Positions 7,778 through 18,441 of a stretch of 27,002 nucleotides of DNA are shown here, piece after piece. This stretch comes from Cytophagaceae bacterium UBA6715. GTDB lineage: Bacteria; Bacteroidota; Bacteroidia; Cytophagales; Spirosomataceae. The translations under genes and the position numbers were made by a program. Below the pieces are notes generated by a model. The model had not been told where the DNA came from, did no database searches, and saw only the letters and a list, made by a program, of their open reading frames with translations. Location of the stretch: positions 1-27,002 of the forward strand of contig DKIP01000079.1 of the NCBI GenBank assembly GCA_002454335.1, written 5' to 3'. Numbering within the stretch: position 1 is the stretch's first letter; each line of letters opens with the position of its first letter.

Positions 7778-10700
7778 TTATTCTAAACTATATCGGATTT
7801 GAAAACCACCTGCCACCGTCGAACGGTAGAATGAATTGGAAACCAAAGGGTTATTCATCATTTTATCAAAATATGCGGTAACTGATAATTTTTCACTCAC
7901 CGAATAACTAATCTGCGGCCTAAATTGGAAATTCACAAAACCCTGTGTCACTACCGTTTCCGCATCTAATTTACGCTGCAAGGTACGCGTATCTCGAATG
8001 GTTAAATTCATGTTAAAACGTAGGTCGTTTGGTAAACGCACTGACCGACCATTGATTTTAAATGGAATCAACATATTAGCTCTGGTAAACCCAACCGCAA
8101 AAGTTAAATCTTTATTGGCCACTTCAGCCACCTGGGAATTCGCTAAATTCAAACCTACCGATCGATCCTGGTTGTATTCAAAACGCAAAGAAACCCGACT
8201 CTTCGTAATAGCATTCACACCAATCAGCGGAGAAAAACGCTCCGTGAACGAAATCGTACTCATCACATATACGGGTATCAACGTATGCGTTTCCGGATCA
8301 AAACGAGATGACAATGGATACAAAAGACTATTCAAGGTAAGGTTTTGAAAATCATTTGCTAGCTGCCCATATTCCAAAGATGACACAAAATTTCCAACAC
8401 TATACGTACTCGAGTACATGTGCGTAATGGTGAATGAACTGAATTTCTTCGTAATACCCGGGAATAAATTCAAGCCATTATAATCCACTTTCCAGTTGGG
8501 CAACGGAATATCATAAAAAGGTGAATACTTTACATCATTCGCAGAAACACCTGAATAGGCCGCAAAGAACGAAGGAATCAATACGTCTTGCGAGTTCTTA
8601 TTATACATTCCCTCAGCAACCTTCGACCGATTTAATCTAGCCATCAAAACCTCACGATTCGAACGGAATTCTTCAAATACGACCGCAGGATCCTTGAAAG
8701 CTGTCATAAAAGATAAAAACGACATCGAATAATTCCCTGAACGTAAGGGACTCTGGCTCTTAAATGGCCCACCTATTTCCGTGGGACGGAAAAACTCTTG
8801 ATAGTTGTCGCCTTTATTGTAATTGCCCTCTACCTGAATGCGTAAATCTTTCGTAGGCTCCAGTTGCGTAGAATAACTGAATTTTTGTTGGCGCAATTGC
8901 GTAAACGGCACATTTTGAACAATACTCTTGGACAACCAACCATTCTCGGCTGCAATAAAACGTATCTGATCACTTTGTCCCCCACTCACAAAATCCAACC
9001 CTGGTGCCCCCCAACTACCATTCATACCCAATCGACCTGGCGAAGGATTAAATCCTGGTAAGGTCGTAGATTCATTCATGGAATAATTCACTTGAATGCC
9101 ACGAAGTGTGAGTAACAAACGAGCGACCGACTTCAATGCATTTTTCGGAGCAATTATAATATCTTCATCATCTCCAGGATTTCGCGCCACATCTTTTGTT
9201 GTGGGATTACTTGAATTTACCCAGCGCAAGGCACGAATACGGTTATATAAAGAGACAAAATCCACCTTACCATTGATCGAACGTTCACGGGTATTCTTAA
9301 TAATGTTACCAAAAGGAATATCCAAAGAATCCTTGATATTAAAGGAATTGGCAAAATAATTATATCCAATACGATGCGTATAATCCGCATTCATCCAATC
9401 CGTTAATGGCAACTTCTGTAATGGTAATCGCCAAACCAATCCGGCTTGTTGGTCGAACTCTTTCGCCCTACCCAAAGCTCGAATATTAAACATAACAGAA
9501 TCACGTTTGGCTTGTGTATCCAAATCCCCAAATGGCTCATCAATAATCGAGTTCACATTCGCTGAATAATTGACAATCATGCTTTTAGTCAAATTCCAAT
9601 TCAATGCATACTGCCGATTAAAGAACCAATATTTCTCAAATTGCGGAGCGACACCTTCCGTCGTCAATTGCTGATTCCGCAATTGGGTCTTCACAAAACT
9701 CCGATCCATCTCCGCACGAACCGTAATCGAAGAAGGTATAATATTCACATTCAAATCACGCAAAAGCGCAAGCCACTGTGAGGTAGACTTCATTTTATTG
9801 AACGGCTCCCAGAATCCAGCCGTTGAAGTATAACTGTATAAAATACTTCCACGCTGACTTAACTGCCTGTAGGATTCAGTCAAGGTATTTGTCCGAATCA
9901 TCTCAGAATATGCGTAACTAAACGTGAAATTCGATAAGTCCCAAACGTATGCATGCTTTGCTAATGATGATCGAATCTTACGAACATTGGTAAAATTAAA
10001 GCCCTGTCGCTCCGTATTATCTTCTACTAATTTCAAATAATCCGCACGCTTCGCTTGAGTAGAAAATTTACTTATGGCATCTGTCAAGAAAATGTCGGGA
10101 TCCAAAGGATCAAATTGTGGCGCTACATTTCTTCGGTCATATGAAACATAAAACGGAATCTTAAAACCCCATTTTTGAGGTAATAACTTATCCAAATTCA
10201 AGTTGGCCGTTATACCATATTCCTTCGAATTATCCCTTGAACGATCAGATATCTTGGATTGCACACCCCCAAATCCATAATTCCGAAAACTACCGTTCAT
10301 AGTAATTTGACCTAAATCGGCCAATTTGATTCCCATCTTACCCAGAGCAGCAGCTCCCGAAGTTTGATCAAAACCCGACGCTCTTAACTCATTCACCCAA
10401 ACACAGAAAGACTTATTTTGTCCATCTTTCGCCGTATTCCGAACCCCAATCATCAAGACCATCGAAGCACTTTGATCCGGTCGGCCCATCACAGTCACAC
10501 GATAAGTCTTACCGGTTGACGAAACCATATTCAGCGTAAATCGTTCATTCAAGGACTTTCCTTGTCGATCACGCTCAATTTTCGCCTGCTTCAAAAGCTC
10601 AAATTCCACATCAAATTCATTATCCTGTGGCCAAATCTCAATATCTAAACTTTGACCTTTTTGAGTTTGACGCAAACCTGTTTGTTCAACTTCATAATAA

Positions 10701-13700
10701 TTATCCGTTAAATCCGTTCCGATTCTCAAGAAAGCGGATACTTGACCATCGACTTGATCAGGACTTTGCATCGAAACAAACATGCGAAGACGCTTGTAAT
10801 TGATAAAGTCAAATGATGAATTCTTAAATACGCCTCGCGCATCTCCAGGTCGTAAATTATCCACACACAAACTCATGGATTGCTCATTCAAACGTGCGTT
10901 ATTGATCGTTGTAACATCTTGATCTCGAACAAATCCTGGAGGAACAACATATGGTATTGTATTCGCACCCTTGCTAGCAGGTCCATTTTCCTCAATATTA
11001 ACCGATGAAATACGGAATTTTGCATCATAGGTTTCCGGAATTTCTTGGCCATTTCGTTGATCTAAATCTCCAATAAACTTCCGATAAGAATAACCCGATA
11101 ACTGCAATTGTGCAAAACGCAAAACCACGGGATCCTGAAATTGGCTCAACAACATGCGGAAAAATCGAATGGATTTAAAACTCGAAATTTCACCAGCAGG
11201 AGTCGTATAATTACGCTTATCTTTAATAGGAATACGGAATAAATACCAATCCACGCCCCCGTCATTAACCTTATCAACCACAAAGCCTTGGCCTACTGCT
11301 AAACCACCGGGTTTCAAATCAACCTCATATTGAAAGTAGGCTTCGACCTCATTCACCGTATTATCATTATTCAAATCCTCACGATCTGGCATCATGGAAT
11401 TGGCCTCTGTCACATTGGTATTACTTGGATTATCCGTCGTAGGGGAATTATTTTCAATACCCATATAATGCTTGTATCGCTCGATGATACTTCCCGTTGA
11501 ATTAAAGGTACTACTCAAATAATGAACAAAATCATCTGCGGCAGGGTCAGCTTGAATCGAAGCAATCGCCTTCGCATCCGTCACACGCGTCTTGGATTGA
11601 GTCAAATATTCAGCGAAGTAAGTCGATTCCGAAATCGAACTATTTTCATTTACCTGATTGGGCAAACCATCCAAACCAATATCTTGCTGTCCTCTACCCC
11701 CCTGATTATCAAATGCATTTATGACAAATTGACGTTTAGGGGCCAAGCCCCAAAGCGTTTTCTCTACGTTTTGTGAAACGCCTGATACGATCTTTTCACC
11801 GGCTGGAATGCCATTTTCAAAATTAGAAAAGCCATCCGGAATAAAATCTTCCGAAACATCCCCTAAATGAAAAATCAATTTGCCCCCTGTTGTATTGTTC
11901 TTGTTAAATACACCATCCCGAATTTTACCCGTTTCACCAGAAACAAATGGATCCATCAACCAAAATTCTATCTGCTCCACATTCGAATTATCAAAATCGG
12001 TATCCGAGGTAATTGCCCGCGTAATGGCGCCAAAATTATTCTTCGGATTAGGTAATAATCCTTGTGAAGTCAAATTCGGGTTAAAGTTATATATACCACG
12101 TTCTGACGGAAAATAAGCTACGTCCAAAACACCCAAAGGCAAATTGGTAATGTTATTCGCAAAATCCTTATTCGGAAATAATCCCTTTGGGGTCACTACT
12201 CGCTCATACGCATACGCGTTTACAGTTGCAGGATCCAAACCCGGAACGTCCAACGAAAAACCACCCGTTCCATATAAACTAGCATCGACATTGTATGCCG
12301 AAATTTTCGCCCGACGAAAGTTTGAACTCAAGTCTCGAGGATTTGAAATAACAAAATCTCTAGGGGTAGCTCCTGGACGCCACAATGTCGGCTGAGAACT
12401 TAGGTTAAATACCACGCGTGCCGACTCAAAATCATCGATAAACGCATTTCCCTGCACCCGGTCATTGACGTTCGGAATTAATTTGGCAAACTCCCCCTGA
12501 AAATCAATCACCGAAGTTTCTTTCGTAGAGATAACGGGCAAAGCATCGATCATCCGAGTTAATGCATTGGATTTCTTCAAAATACTCGCATCAAATCCAA
12601 TCAACGTATTATTAACTGGCTCATTGCCTATCGAAACACGACGTAAAAATGCAGGAGGCGTTTCACTCATGCTCTGAATTGTCGCCCCCAAATGCACGTC
12701 TTGCCCCAAATTATAATCCAAACGTGTTCCTAATAAGGTGCGCACCTGGTTAGTGAACAAATCCGGCTTTTCGTAGCACACTTTAAGCTCTCTCCCCGAC
12801 TGGAATACGCCCTCGTTCAAAATCTTCACCTTGCCAGATTGACCTTCAACGATATAGTCGGAACCTGCCACCAACGATTGTCCACCTGCGGAAACTGTCA
12901 CCGATTTCGGCTCAACGCCAAAAGGCAAGGAAATGTCCCCACCTACTCCCGCTTGAAAATTACCTTTGATAAAAAACTTATTCTTAGAAGCTTGTTGGAG
13001 AGCATCCGTTTGCGTCAAACGATACAATTTATCAAACACATACTTATCCACTAAATTAGATTCCGAAGCCGTAAATTGTTTCCTCAAACCCGATCCGAAC
13101 GGTTCTAGTACGGGAAAAATAATCTTCCCATTTTTTGAATCAATGGTTATATCCTCAATGTAATCAAAATTTCCGTCGGGCTGTGGATCTCCCGCAAAAT
13201 TCAATTTATCTAATCCTAAAACCTTAACCAAAGGGATATCCTTCACCTTTTCTCCTTCAATCAAATTGGAATTATCGATCCCCGTCGCATCATCTTTATA
13301 AATCAAGCGCAATTGAAAATTCTGCTTACTCAATCCATTGGAATTCAAGGAATAGATGTTCTTCATCATTAAATCCCACATCGGATGTTGCAGGTGATTA
13401 CGAACAGTAGACGACTTCAACATCTTCAGGATCAACACCTCATTGTCTTGTCGGGCCTGATAATCTTCTGTCAACTCCCCTACCTTATATTTCCGACCGT
13501 TATACGTGTATTCATAGGCAACAGCTAACACTTCATCATTCCGAAGTGGAGCAACTAAGGATATATAACCCAATTGGGAATTGAATTTAAATTCACGTTC
13601 ATTCAGGCGTTTGGCACCCTTCAACATATCGAAATCCGTCCCCCGCTGTAAGTTATATGCAGATTCTAATTGGTAGGACGCCTGATCCGACTTACGAATT

Positions 13701-14902
13701 TGGGCATCAGCTGTCAATTTCGCGTACAAACCATTGTTTTTGTTATCGACCGTTTGACCCGGAATAATCGGTTGGACTACCGCTTTATCCCGACTGTAGG
13801 GATTAGATTCCCCTAAATCTGACAAGGCTACAAGATTACGCAAGGTTTCTGTACTTTGGGTCCGATTCGTTACATAAACCTCCACACGCGTAATAGTGAT
13901 TCCACTTGTGATTACGGGTAAATTCTGTAAGGAGCGTTCATAATTGTTTCTGAAAAAAGTCGACAAAAAGAAATGGCGGTTTTCATCGTATTGATCTGCC
14001 CGAAGTTCGAAAGAACGTCCTTGCGAACCACCTTTCATGGTGATACAATCTTGCTTAGAACGTTGCTGCGCCGCGACAACCGTCACATCCAAATTCCCAA
14101 AACGCAATAAAGTCTTTAAACCAAATAAATTCTGAACCCCAGGAATCAATTGCGAATTCAAGGTCCAAGAGGTATTTCCCGCCTCAATATTTTGCAAAAT
14201 ATCCTCTTCCTGCGTCTTCCAATTCAACTTTAATTGATTTTGAAAGTTGAAACTCGCCTTCGTATCGAAGTTGGCATTCAAATTCAACTTATCCCCAATC
14301 TTGCCTTGAAAATTAATCTGTGCCTGCTCATTAAAAAACAAATTTCCCACATACCGCAATTGTACGGGAATCGCTGGATTATCTACATATTGACCTTGAT
14401 ATCCAATATCCAATAACAAACTTCCATTCGGCTTAAAAGTCACTTCTGAACCACCAAAAATACGATCGATGGCAGGCGGCAATTCAATTTTAGGGAATAA
14501 ACCACGGGATTGAATACTGCTGGAACCATCCAAACTTTTAGAATAAGCATTCCAAAAATTCCGATTCACCAAACTATTTTGTTGGAGACTATAATCCGCA
14601 AAACTCTTGCTACGCACGGGGCTCAAAGACAATTCGCCTAAGCGACGCTCCTGCAAAACATTATCCCCAGAAAGACGCGTAGTGGATTGAACCTGCGGAA
14701 AAGAATAAATCGCAAAAGGTGATTTTTGCTTAGCGCTTATATTACTTGATTTCTTGACCTGATAACGCGGTTTCTTACCACTTTTTTCCACATTGAATGT
14801 TGAATCAATTTCTTGTGCCGACAAATCCAACGAACCACCAATCGCCATAAAGCTCGTAAAAGCTACCTGGAGGGTTCTATGAAAAATACGGTACAAAAAC
14901 AT
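7778..14902 (-). CDS. sprA: Type IX secretion outer-membrane translocon protein SprA (Sov)
   Basis: SprA is the very large beta-barrel through which the type IX secretion system exports adhesins and enzymes; it is also needed for gliding in flavobacteria. At 2374 residues it is close to the roughly 2400 of characterised SprA. A signal peptide (MFLYRIFHRTLQVAFTSF... up to LSAQ, about residue 30) sends it across the inner membrane. Recognisable SprA segments include a region near residues 150-190 (FGGSEVTFKPNGSLLLDIGYQGQ) and the block VQGNAFIDDFESA near residue 813. The C-terminal half is rich in alternating aromatic/hydrophobic strands, ending in FQIRYSLE as outer-membrane barrels do. The gene follows ruvA by 21 nt and precedes gcvH, a gene order seen in other Bacteroidota. 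No frameshift is seen over 7.1 kb. Confidence 0.95.
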   Translation of the reverse strand: MFLYRIFHRTLQVAFTSFMAIGGSLDLSAQEIDSTFNVEKSGKKPRYQVKKSSNISAKQKSPFAIYSFPQVQSTTRLSGDNVLQERRLGELSLSPVRSKSFADYSLQQNSLVNRNFWNAYSKSLDGSSSIQSRGLFPKIELPPAIDRIFGGSEVTFKPNGSLLLDIGYQGQYVDNPAIPVQLRYVGNLFFNEQAQINFQGKIGDKLNLNANFDTKASFNFQNQLKLNWKTQEEDILQNIEAGNTSWTLNSQLIPGVQNLFGLKTLLRFGNLDVTVVAAQQRSKQDCITMKGGSQGRSFELRADQYDENRHFFLSTFFRNNYERSLQNLPVITSGITITRVEVYVTNRTQSTETLRNLVALSDLGESNPYSRDKAVVQPIIPGQTVDNKNNGLYAKLTADAQIRKSDQASYQLESAYNLQRGTDFDMLKGAKRLNEREFKFNSQLGYISLVAPLRNDEVLAVAYEYTYNGRKYKVGELTEDYQARQDNEVLILKMLKSSTVRNHLQHPMWDLMMKNIYSLNSNGLSKQNFQLRLIYKDDATGIDNSNLIEGEKVKDIPLVKVLGLDKLNFAGDPQPDGNFDYIEDITIDSKNGKIIFPVLEPFGSGLRKQFTASESNLVDKYVFDKLYRLTQTDALQQASKNKFFIKGNFQAGVGGDISLPFGVEPKSVTVSAGGQSLVAGSDYIVEGQSGKVKILNEGVFQSGRELKVCYEKPDLFTNQVRTLLGTRLDYNLGQDVHLGATIQSMSETPPAFLRRVSIGNEPVNNTLIGFDASILKKSNALTRMIDALPVISTKETSVIDFQGEFAKLIPNVNDRVQGNAFIDDFESARVVFNLSSQPTLWRPGATPRDFVISNPRDLSSNFRRAKISAYNVDASLYGTGGFSLDVPGLDPATVNAYAYERVVTPKGLFPNKDFANNITNLPLGVLDVAYFPSERGIYNFNPNLTSQGLLPNPKNNFGAITRAITSDTDFDNSNVEQIEFWLMDPFVSGETGKIRDGVFNKNNTTGGKLIFHLGDVSEDFIPDGFSNFENGIPAGEKIVSGVSQNVEKTLWGLAPKRQFVINAFDNQGGRGQQDIGLDGLPNQVNENSSISESTYFAEYLTQSKTRVTDAKAIASIQADPAADDFVHYLSSTFNSTGSIIERYKHYMGIENNSPTTDNPSNTNVTEANSMMPDREDLNNDNTVNEVEAYFQYEVDLKPGGLAVGQGFVVDKVNDGGVDWYLFRIPIKDKRNYTTPAGEISSFKSIRFFRMLLSQFQDPVVLRFAQLQLSGYSYRKFIGDLDQRNGQEIPETYDAKFRISSVNIEENGPASKGANTIPYVVPPGFVRDQDVTTINNARLNEQSMSLCVDNLRPGDARGVFKNSSFDFINYKRLRMFVSMQSPDQVDGQVSAFLRIGTDLTDNYYEVEQTGLRQTQKGQSLDIEIWPQDNEFDVEFELLKQAKIERDRQGKSLNERFTLNMVSSTGKTYRVTVMGRPDQSASMVLMIGVRNTAKDGQNKSFCVWVNELRASGFDQTSGAAALGKMGIKLADLGQITMNGSFRNYGFGGVQSKISDRSRDNSKEYGITANLNLDKLLPQKWGFKIPFYVSYDRRNVAPQFDPLDPDIFLTDAISKFSTQAKRADYLKLVEDNTERQGFNFTNVRKIRSSLAKHAYVWDLSNFTFSYAYSEMIRTNTLTESYRQLSQRGSILYSYTSTAGFWEPFNKMKSTSQWLALLRDLNVNIIPSSITVRAEMDRSFVKTQLRNQQLTTEGVAPQFEKYWFFNRQYALNWNLTKSMIVNYSANVNSIIDEPFGDLDTQAKRDSVMFNIRALGRAKEFDQQAGLVWRLPLQKLPLTDWMNADYTHRIGYNYFANSFNIKDSLDIPFGNIIKNTRERSINGKVDFVSLYNRIRALRWVNSSNPTTKDVARNPGDDEDIIIAPKNALKSVARLLLTLRGIQVNYSMNESTTLPGFNPSPGRLGMNGSWGAPGLDFVSGGQSDQIRFIAAENGWLSKSIVQNVPFTQLRQQKFSYSTQLEPTKDLRIQVEGNYNKGDNYQEFFRPTEIGGPFKSQSPLRSGNYSMSFLSFMTAFKDPAVVFEEFRSNREVLMARLNRSKVAEGMYNKNSQDVLIPSFFAAYSGVSANDVKYSPFYDIPLPNWKVDYNGLNLFPGITKKFSSFTITHMYSSTYSVGNFVSSLEYGQLANDFQNLTLNSLLYPLSSRFDPETHTLIPVYVMSTISFTERFSPLIGVNAITKSRVSLRFEYNQDRSVGLNLANSQVAEVANKDLTFAVGFTRANMLIPFKINGRSVRLPNDLRFNMNLTIRDTRTLQRKLDAETVVTQGFVNFQFRPQISYSVSEKLSVTAYFDKMMNNPLVSNSFYRSTVAGGFQIRYSLE

Positions 14903-14923
14903 CCAAAAAGGGTTAAAAGTAAA

Positions 14924-15511
14924 TTAACGTAACGCGAGTTTAATTAATTGTTCGACATTCGAATCAGGATTGGCTTTTAACAATTGATCCAAATTCTTTT
15001 CAGCTGCCACACGCGGAATTCCAAGCGTAACTAAAGCCGCTAATGCCTCCTGTTTAACACCGAAGGACGCATCATGCGCTGCCGCGCCTGCCTCAACAAA
15101 CAATGTATCCTTTTTACATTTATCCTTTAATTCCAAGATAACTCGTTGGGCCGTTTTAGATCCAATACCTTTAATGGATTGAATCAAGCCGATGTTTTCA
15201 TTCATAATCGCAGAGCGAATCTCACTCGAGGAAAACGAAGATAACATAACCAATGCCGTACTTAATCCGACACCCGAAACCGACACCAAATCCAAGAATA
15301 GATATTTCTCATCCATAGAATGAAATCCGACCAAGGTGTGTGAATCCTCTTTAATCTGAAGATGTGTAAATAATTGAACATTTTCATTACCGTCTTTCAG
15401 CGCATCATAGGTTTGCAATGAGATTTTAACCTCATAGCCTACTCCCTGCACATCGATGATGACATGGGTACGATCTTTGTGCGCTAATTTACCTTTTAGA
15501 TATGCGATCAT
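14924..15511 (-). CDS. ruvA: Holliday junction branch migration protein RuvA
   Basis: RuvA binds the four-way Holliday junction and loads the RuvB motor. The ATG at 15511 gives 195 residues beginning MIAYLKGKLA, the standard RuvA start. A longer in-frame reading from 15559 would run into the preceding gene and adds an unrelated leader, so I rejected it. Domain I (OB fold) covers about 1-63. Two helix-hairpin-helix motifs lie at LVSVSGVGLSTALVML (about 75-90) and IQSIKGIGSKTAQRVIL (about 110-125). The C-terminal RuvB-contacting domain spans about 150-195. The start is one base beyond the stop of the transglycosylase gene, so translation is probably coupled. Confidence 0.95.
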   Translation of the reverse strand: MIAYLKGKLAHKDRTHVIIDVQGVGYEVKISLQTYDALKDGNENVQLFTHLQIKEDSHTLVGFHSMDEKYLFLDLVSVSGVGLSTALVMLSSFSSSEIRSAIMNENIGLIQSIKGIGSKTAQRVILELKDKCKKDTLFVEAGAAAHDASFGVKQEALAALVTLGIPRVAAEKNLDQLLKANPDSNVEQLIKLALR

Positions 15512-15512
15512 T

Positions 15513-16958
15513 TTATGATATACGTAAACGCATACCAGGACGTAAAGTCGTCGAGGCACGCATTCGGTTTAGTTTCTTTAATTTCGTAACCGTCAGACCT
15601 TGATGGCGTTCAGCAATATCGGAAAGCGTATCACCTGACCGTACTTTATAGTAACGTATTTTAGCCTTTTTAACTTTTTTAACGACAATGGGCTCTTCGA
15701 CATCAGCGCTTGAATCAACAGCCGCTTGCATCACCTTTTCTCGAACTCGAGCAAAATAAACCAATTGTTTTCCTCGCTTGATTCGATTCGTTTTTAGTCG
15801 ATTCAAATGCTTTAATTCCAAAACACTTACCTGCAATATCCGAGCTACATCATAAAGTGATTGCCCTCTCTTAACCTGATACCGACGCTTGACTAACTTG
15901 TCAACAAATAATGCGGCTAGGCTATCAGACTGTTTTTGACTCACATAGGAAGCTGAATCTAAGATGGCTCGTCGATTTGCATTGAAATATGAAATACGAG
16001 AACGAGGAATATGTACAACAACCGTCTTATTATCATTAGGAATCGTAGTTCCCACGAGATGCGGATTAATAACTTGAAAAGTATCTACGTGAATTGAAGC
16101 AAATTGCTTCAATCGATTCAAGTTCAAAAAACCTTTCACTTGAATGGTATCAAATGGAATCTTTTTAACCCATTTTTCGGCATGAATGGCATGATCAGCA
16201 TGGTAATTCATCATGTAGTCCATCGCAATAAATTGCGGAACATAAGCACGTGTTTGTTTGGGCAAACAATTATAAATACCCCAAAAATCACTCCTTCCAC
16301 ATTTACGAATCGCGCGTTTCACGTTACCAGGACCTGTATTATAGGCAGCTAAAGCTAAATGCCAATCGCCAAATACACGGTACAACTGCTTCAAATACTT
16401 ACACGCAGCCTCAGTAGCTTTTTCTGGATCAAATCGCTCATCCACAACCCCATCCACACGTAAACCAAAATCTCCCCTTGCCGTATAAGGCATAAATTGC
16501 CATAAGCCACCAGCTCCTTTATTACTCAAGGCACGAGGTTCTAAACCTGATTCAATTAATGATAAATACTTTAATTCCTCAGGAAGATTATATTGTTTTA
16601 AATACTTCTCATACAACGGGAAATACAAATCCCGTTTCTCCAACATCCGTTGCGTAAATTCTGCCTTCCGAAAAGCGAAATATTCGACAAATTGATGGGT
16701 CTGAAAATTATAATTTAAGGGGATTTGATTTTGAAGCCCTTTGAGTCGGTTTGAAACAATGGAAGGATCAATCATAAATGCTGTAGGCAATCCTTGTTCT
16801 ACTAAAGCCAATGAATCAATCGCAACTAAATCATCTGTAGGAAAATAATTCTTTCCTGTAGTATGCTCTTGAGTTGGCGGCAAAGCAGCTGTAATCTGTC
16901 CCAAACCTGGGAGAGCAAATAATAACAACGCCATTAAACTCAAAAGTCTATGCAGCAT
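15513..16958 (-). CDS. LysM-containing lytic murein transglycosylase (MltD-like)
   Basis: This enzyme cleaves peptidoglycan glycan strands in the periplasm, forming 1,6-anhydro ends. A signal peptide occupies about residues 1-20 (LLSLMALLLFALPGLG); no lipobox cysteine is seen, unlike E. coli MltD. The SLT/GH23 domain spans about 110-260, with the catalytic glutamate in SLIESGLEP (Glu136), GAGGLWQFMPYTA (148-160) and AAYNTGPGNV (204-213). Two LysM peptidoglycan-binding domains follow, at about 359-402 and 436-480, separated by a Lys-rich linker. The 481-residue length is normal for the family. It starts directly after the gatA stop codon with no intervening base. Confidence 0.9.
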   Translation of the reverse strand: MLHRLLSLMALLLFALPGLGQITAALPPTQEHTTGKNYFPTDDLVAIDSLALVEQGLPTAFMIDPSIVSNRLKGLQNQIPLNYNFQTHQFVEYFAFRKAEFTQRMLEKRDLYFPLYEKYLKQYNLPEELKYLSLIESGLEPRALSNKGAGGLWQFMPYTARGDFGLRVDGVVDERFDPEKATEAACKYLKQLYRVFGDWHLALAAYNTGPGNVKRAIRKCGRSDFWGIYNCLPKQTRAYVPQFIAMDYMMNYHADHAIHAEKWVKKIPFDTIQVKGFLNLNRLKQFASIHVDTFQVINPHLVGTTIPNDNKTVVVHIPRSRISYFNANRRAILDSASYVSQKQSDSLAALFVDKLVKRRYQVKRGQSLYDVARILQVSVLELKHLNRLKTNRIKRGKQLVYFARVREKVMQAAVDSSADVEEPIVVKKVKKAKIRYYKVRSGDTLSDIAERHQGLTVTKLKKLNRMRASTTLRPGMRLRIS

Positions 16959-18362
16959 CTATTTAAATAGCTTAGCAAAATCAATTAATCCTTGTTCATC
17001 ATATGCCTTTCCAGTAACCTGAAAGCCCATAGGCAAACCCTGCGTATCCTCCCCCATCGGAATGGATAAAGCTGGTAATCCCGTAATATTTGCCTGAACC
17101 GTGAACAAATCCCCTAAATACATTTGAAGCGGATCTAATGTCTTTTCTCCCCTTTTATAGGCTGTAGACGAGGTAGTCGGCGAAATAATAAAATCTACAT
17201 CAGCTAAAATCTCCATGGTTCTTTCTTGAATCAAACGGCGAACTTGCTGCGCTTTGGTGTAATAAGCATCATAATAGTCGGCACTCAACACAAAAGTACC
17301 TAACATAATTCTTCGCTTCACTTCCTCACCAAATGCCTCATCCCTTGTCTTTTTATAAAGCTCCATCAAATCTTTAGCATCTGCCGTACGATGCCCAAAT
17401 TTGACCCCATCAAATCGAGCCAAATTAGAACTTGCTTCCGCCGTTGTCAACACATAATACGTTGGCAATAGTTGTTCGATATATGCAAAATCAACCGAAA
17501 CAACTTCATAGCCAGCCGACTTCAATGTCTCCACACGTGCAAAAAATGCATCGCGGATCTCTGGCTGCAAACTTGGATGCTCAACGATTTCTTTAATGTA
17601 AGCTACTTTCTTTTTGGATGTGTATGACGTATAAAATTCATCCACCACGGTACTATCATATCCGTCTTTCCCCTCAATAGTCTTTAACACAAGAGCCAAA
17701 TCTTCCAAATGATGCGCCATTGGTCCAATCGTATCAAAAGATGAGGCATAAGCGATTAAGCCCCAGCGAGAAACGCGACCATAGGTTGGCTTTAATCCCA
17801 TAATACCACAGAACGCTGCTGGCATACGAATTGAACCACCCGTATCTGTCCCTAATGAAACCTGGCACATGCCAGCTTGAACTGCCACAGCCGAACCACC
17901 AGAACTTCCTCCTGCAACGTGTGCGCTATTCGCAAAATTCAATACGGGACCAAATGACGAATTCTCATTCGTAGAGCCCATCCCGAATTCATCGCAATTT
18001 TGCCGACCAATAATAATCGCATCGGCATCTAAAAGACGTTGTACAGCCGTAGCTGAAAAGGTGGATTGAAAGCCATTTAATATTTGACTACCCGCCTGAC
18101 TAGGATGGTCGGCGTAACAAAGTAAATCTTTGATTCCAACTACCAAACCAGCCAAAGGACCTGCTGTACCTTGTTTAATTTTAGCATCAATTTCAGTTGC
18201 CAACGCTAAAGCTTCTTGGTCATAAACTGTCAAAAATGCGTTCAATTTGGCATTATAGGCATCTATTCGGTCTAAATGACCTTGCACAATTTCAACGCAT
18301 GTACGCTTGCCAGCCAATAAATCTCGACGTATTTCCGAGTAGGCAACAGGAACTAAATTCAT
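16959..18362 (-). CDS. gatA: Asp-tRNA(Asn)/Glu-tRNA(Gln) amidotransferase subunit A
   Basis: GatA is the amidase subunit of GatCAB. It releases ammonia from glutamine for conversion of mischarged Glu-tRNA(Gln) and Asp-tRNA(Asn) in the cytoplasm. I take the ATG at 18362 (467 residues) rather than the preceding TTG. The amidase signature is complete: Lys78 in VGIKDLL, Ser153 in AGGSSGGSAV and nucleophile Ser177 in GTDTGGSIRMPA. These positions correspond closely to Lys79/Ser154/Ser178 of characterised GatA. gatB and gatC are not in the window. The gene starts about 30 nt after a hairpin that follows tatA, and it leads the gatA, mltD-like, ruvA, sprA series. Confidence 0.94.
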   Translation of the reverse strand: MNLVPVAYSEIRRDLLAGKRTCVEIVQGHLDRIDAYNAKLNAFLTVYDQEALALATEIDAKIKQGTAGPLAGLVVGIKDLLCYADHPSQAGSQILNGFQSTFSATAVQRLLDADAIIIGRQNCDEFGMGSTNENSSFGPVLNFANSAHVAGGSSGGSAVAVQAGMCQVSLGTDTGGSIRMPAAFCGIMGLKPTYGRVSRWGLIAYASSFDTIGPMAHHLEDLALVLKTIEGKDGYDSTVVDEFYTSYTSKKKVAYIKEIVEHPSLQPEIRDAFFARVETLKSAGYEVVSVDFAYIEQLLPTYYVLTTAEASSNLARFDGVKFGHRTADAKDLMELYKKTRDEAFGEEVKRRIMLGTFVLSADYYDAYYTKAQQVRRLIQERTMEILADVDFIISPTTSSTAYKRGEKTLDPLQMYLGDLFTVQANITGLPALSIPMGEDTQGLPMGFQVTGKAYDEQGLIDFAKLFK

Positions 18363-18386
18363 CAAAAAATGGGATTCTTTTTAAAC

Positions 18387-18420
18387 ACAAAAGCATAGTT
18401 GGCTTTCACCAACTATGCAT
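18387..18420 (-). terminator. Hairpin terminator between tatA and gatA
   Basis: A perfect 10-bp stem, GCATAGTTGG (18393-18402) with CCAACTATGC (18409-18418), encloses a 6-base loop. On the minus strand it lies 24 nt past the tatA stop and is followed by a short CTTTTG tract. The weak T tail suggests partial termination, with read-through into gatA possible. Confidence 0.7.
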
Positions 18421-18441
18421 TGAAAACAAAAAACAAGAAGA

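Noticed and set aside
7998..14416. Many plus-strand reading frames of 60-116 codons opposite sprA
   Set aside because: They are scattered shadows of the long minus-strand sprA frame, with no conserved motif, signal peptide or promoter of their own.
15512..15559. Longer RuvA with a 16-residue leader
   Set aside because: The leader overlaps the end of the transglycosylase gene and does not resemble any RuvA; the ATG at 15511 gives the standard N-terminus.
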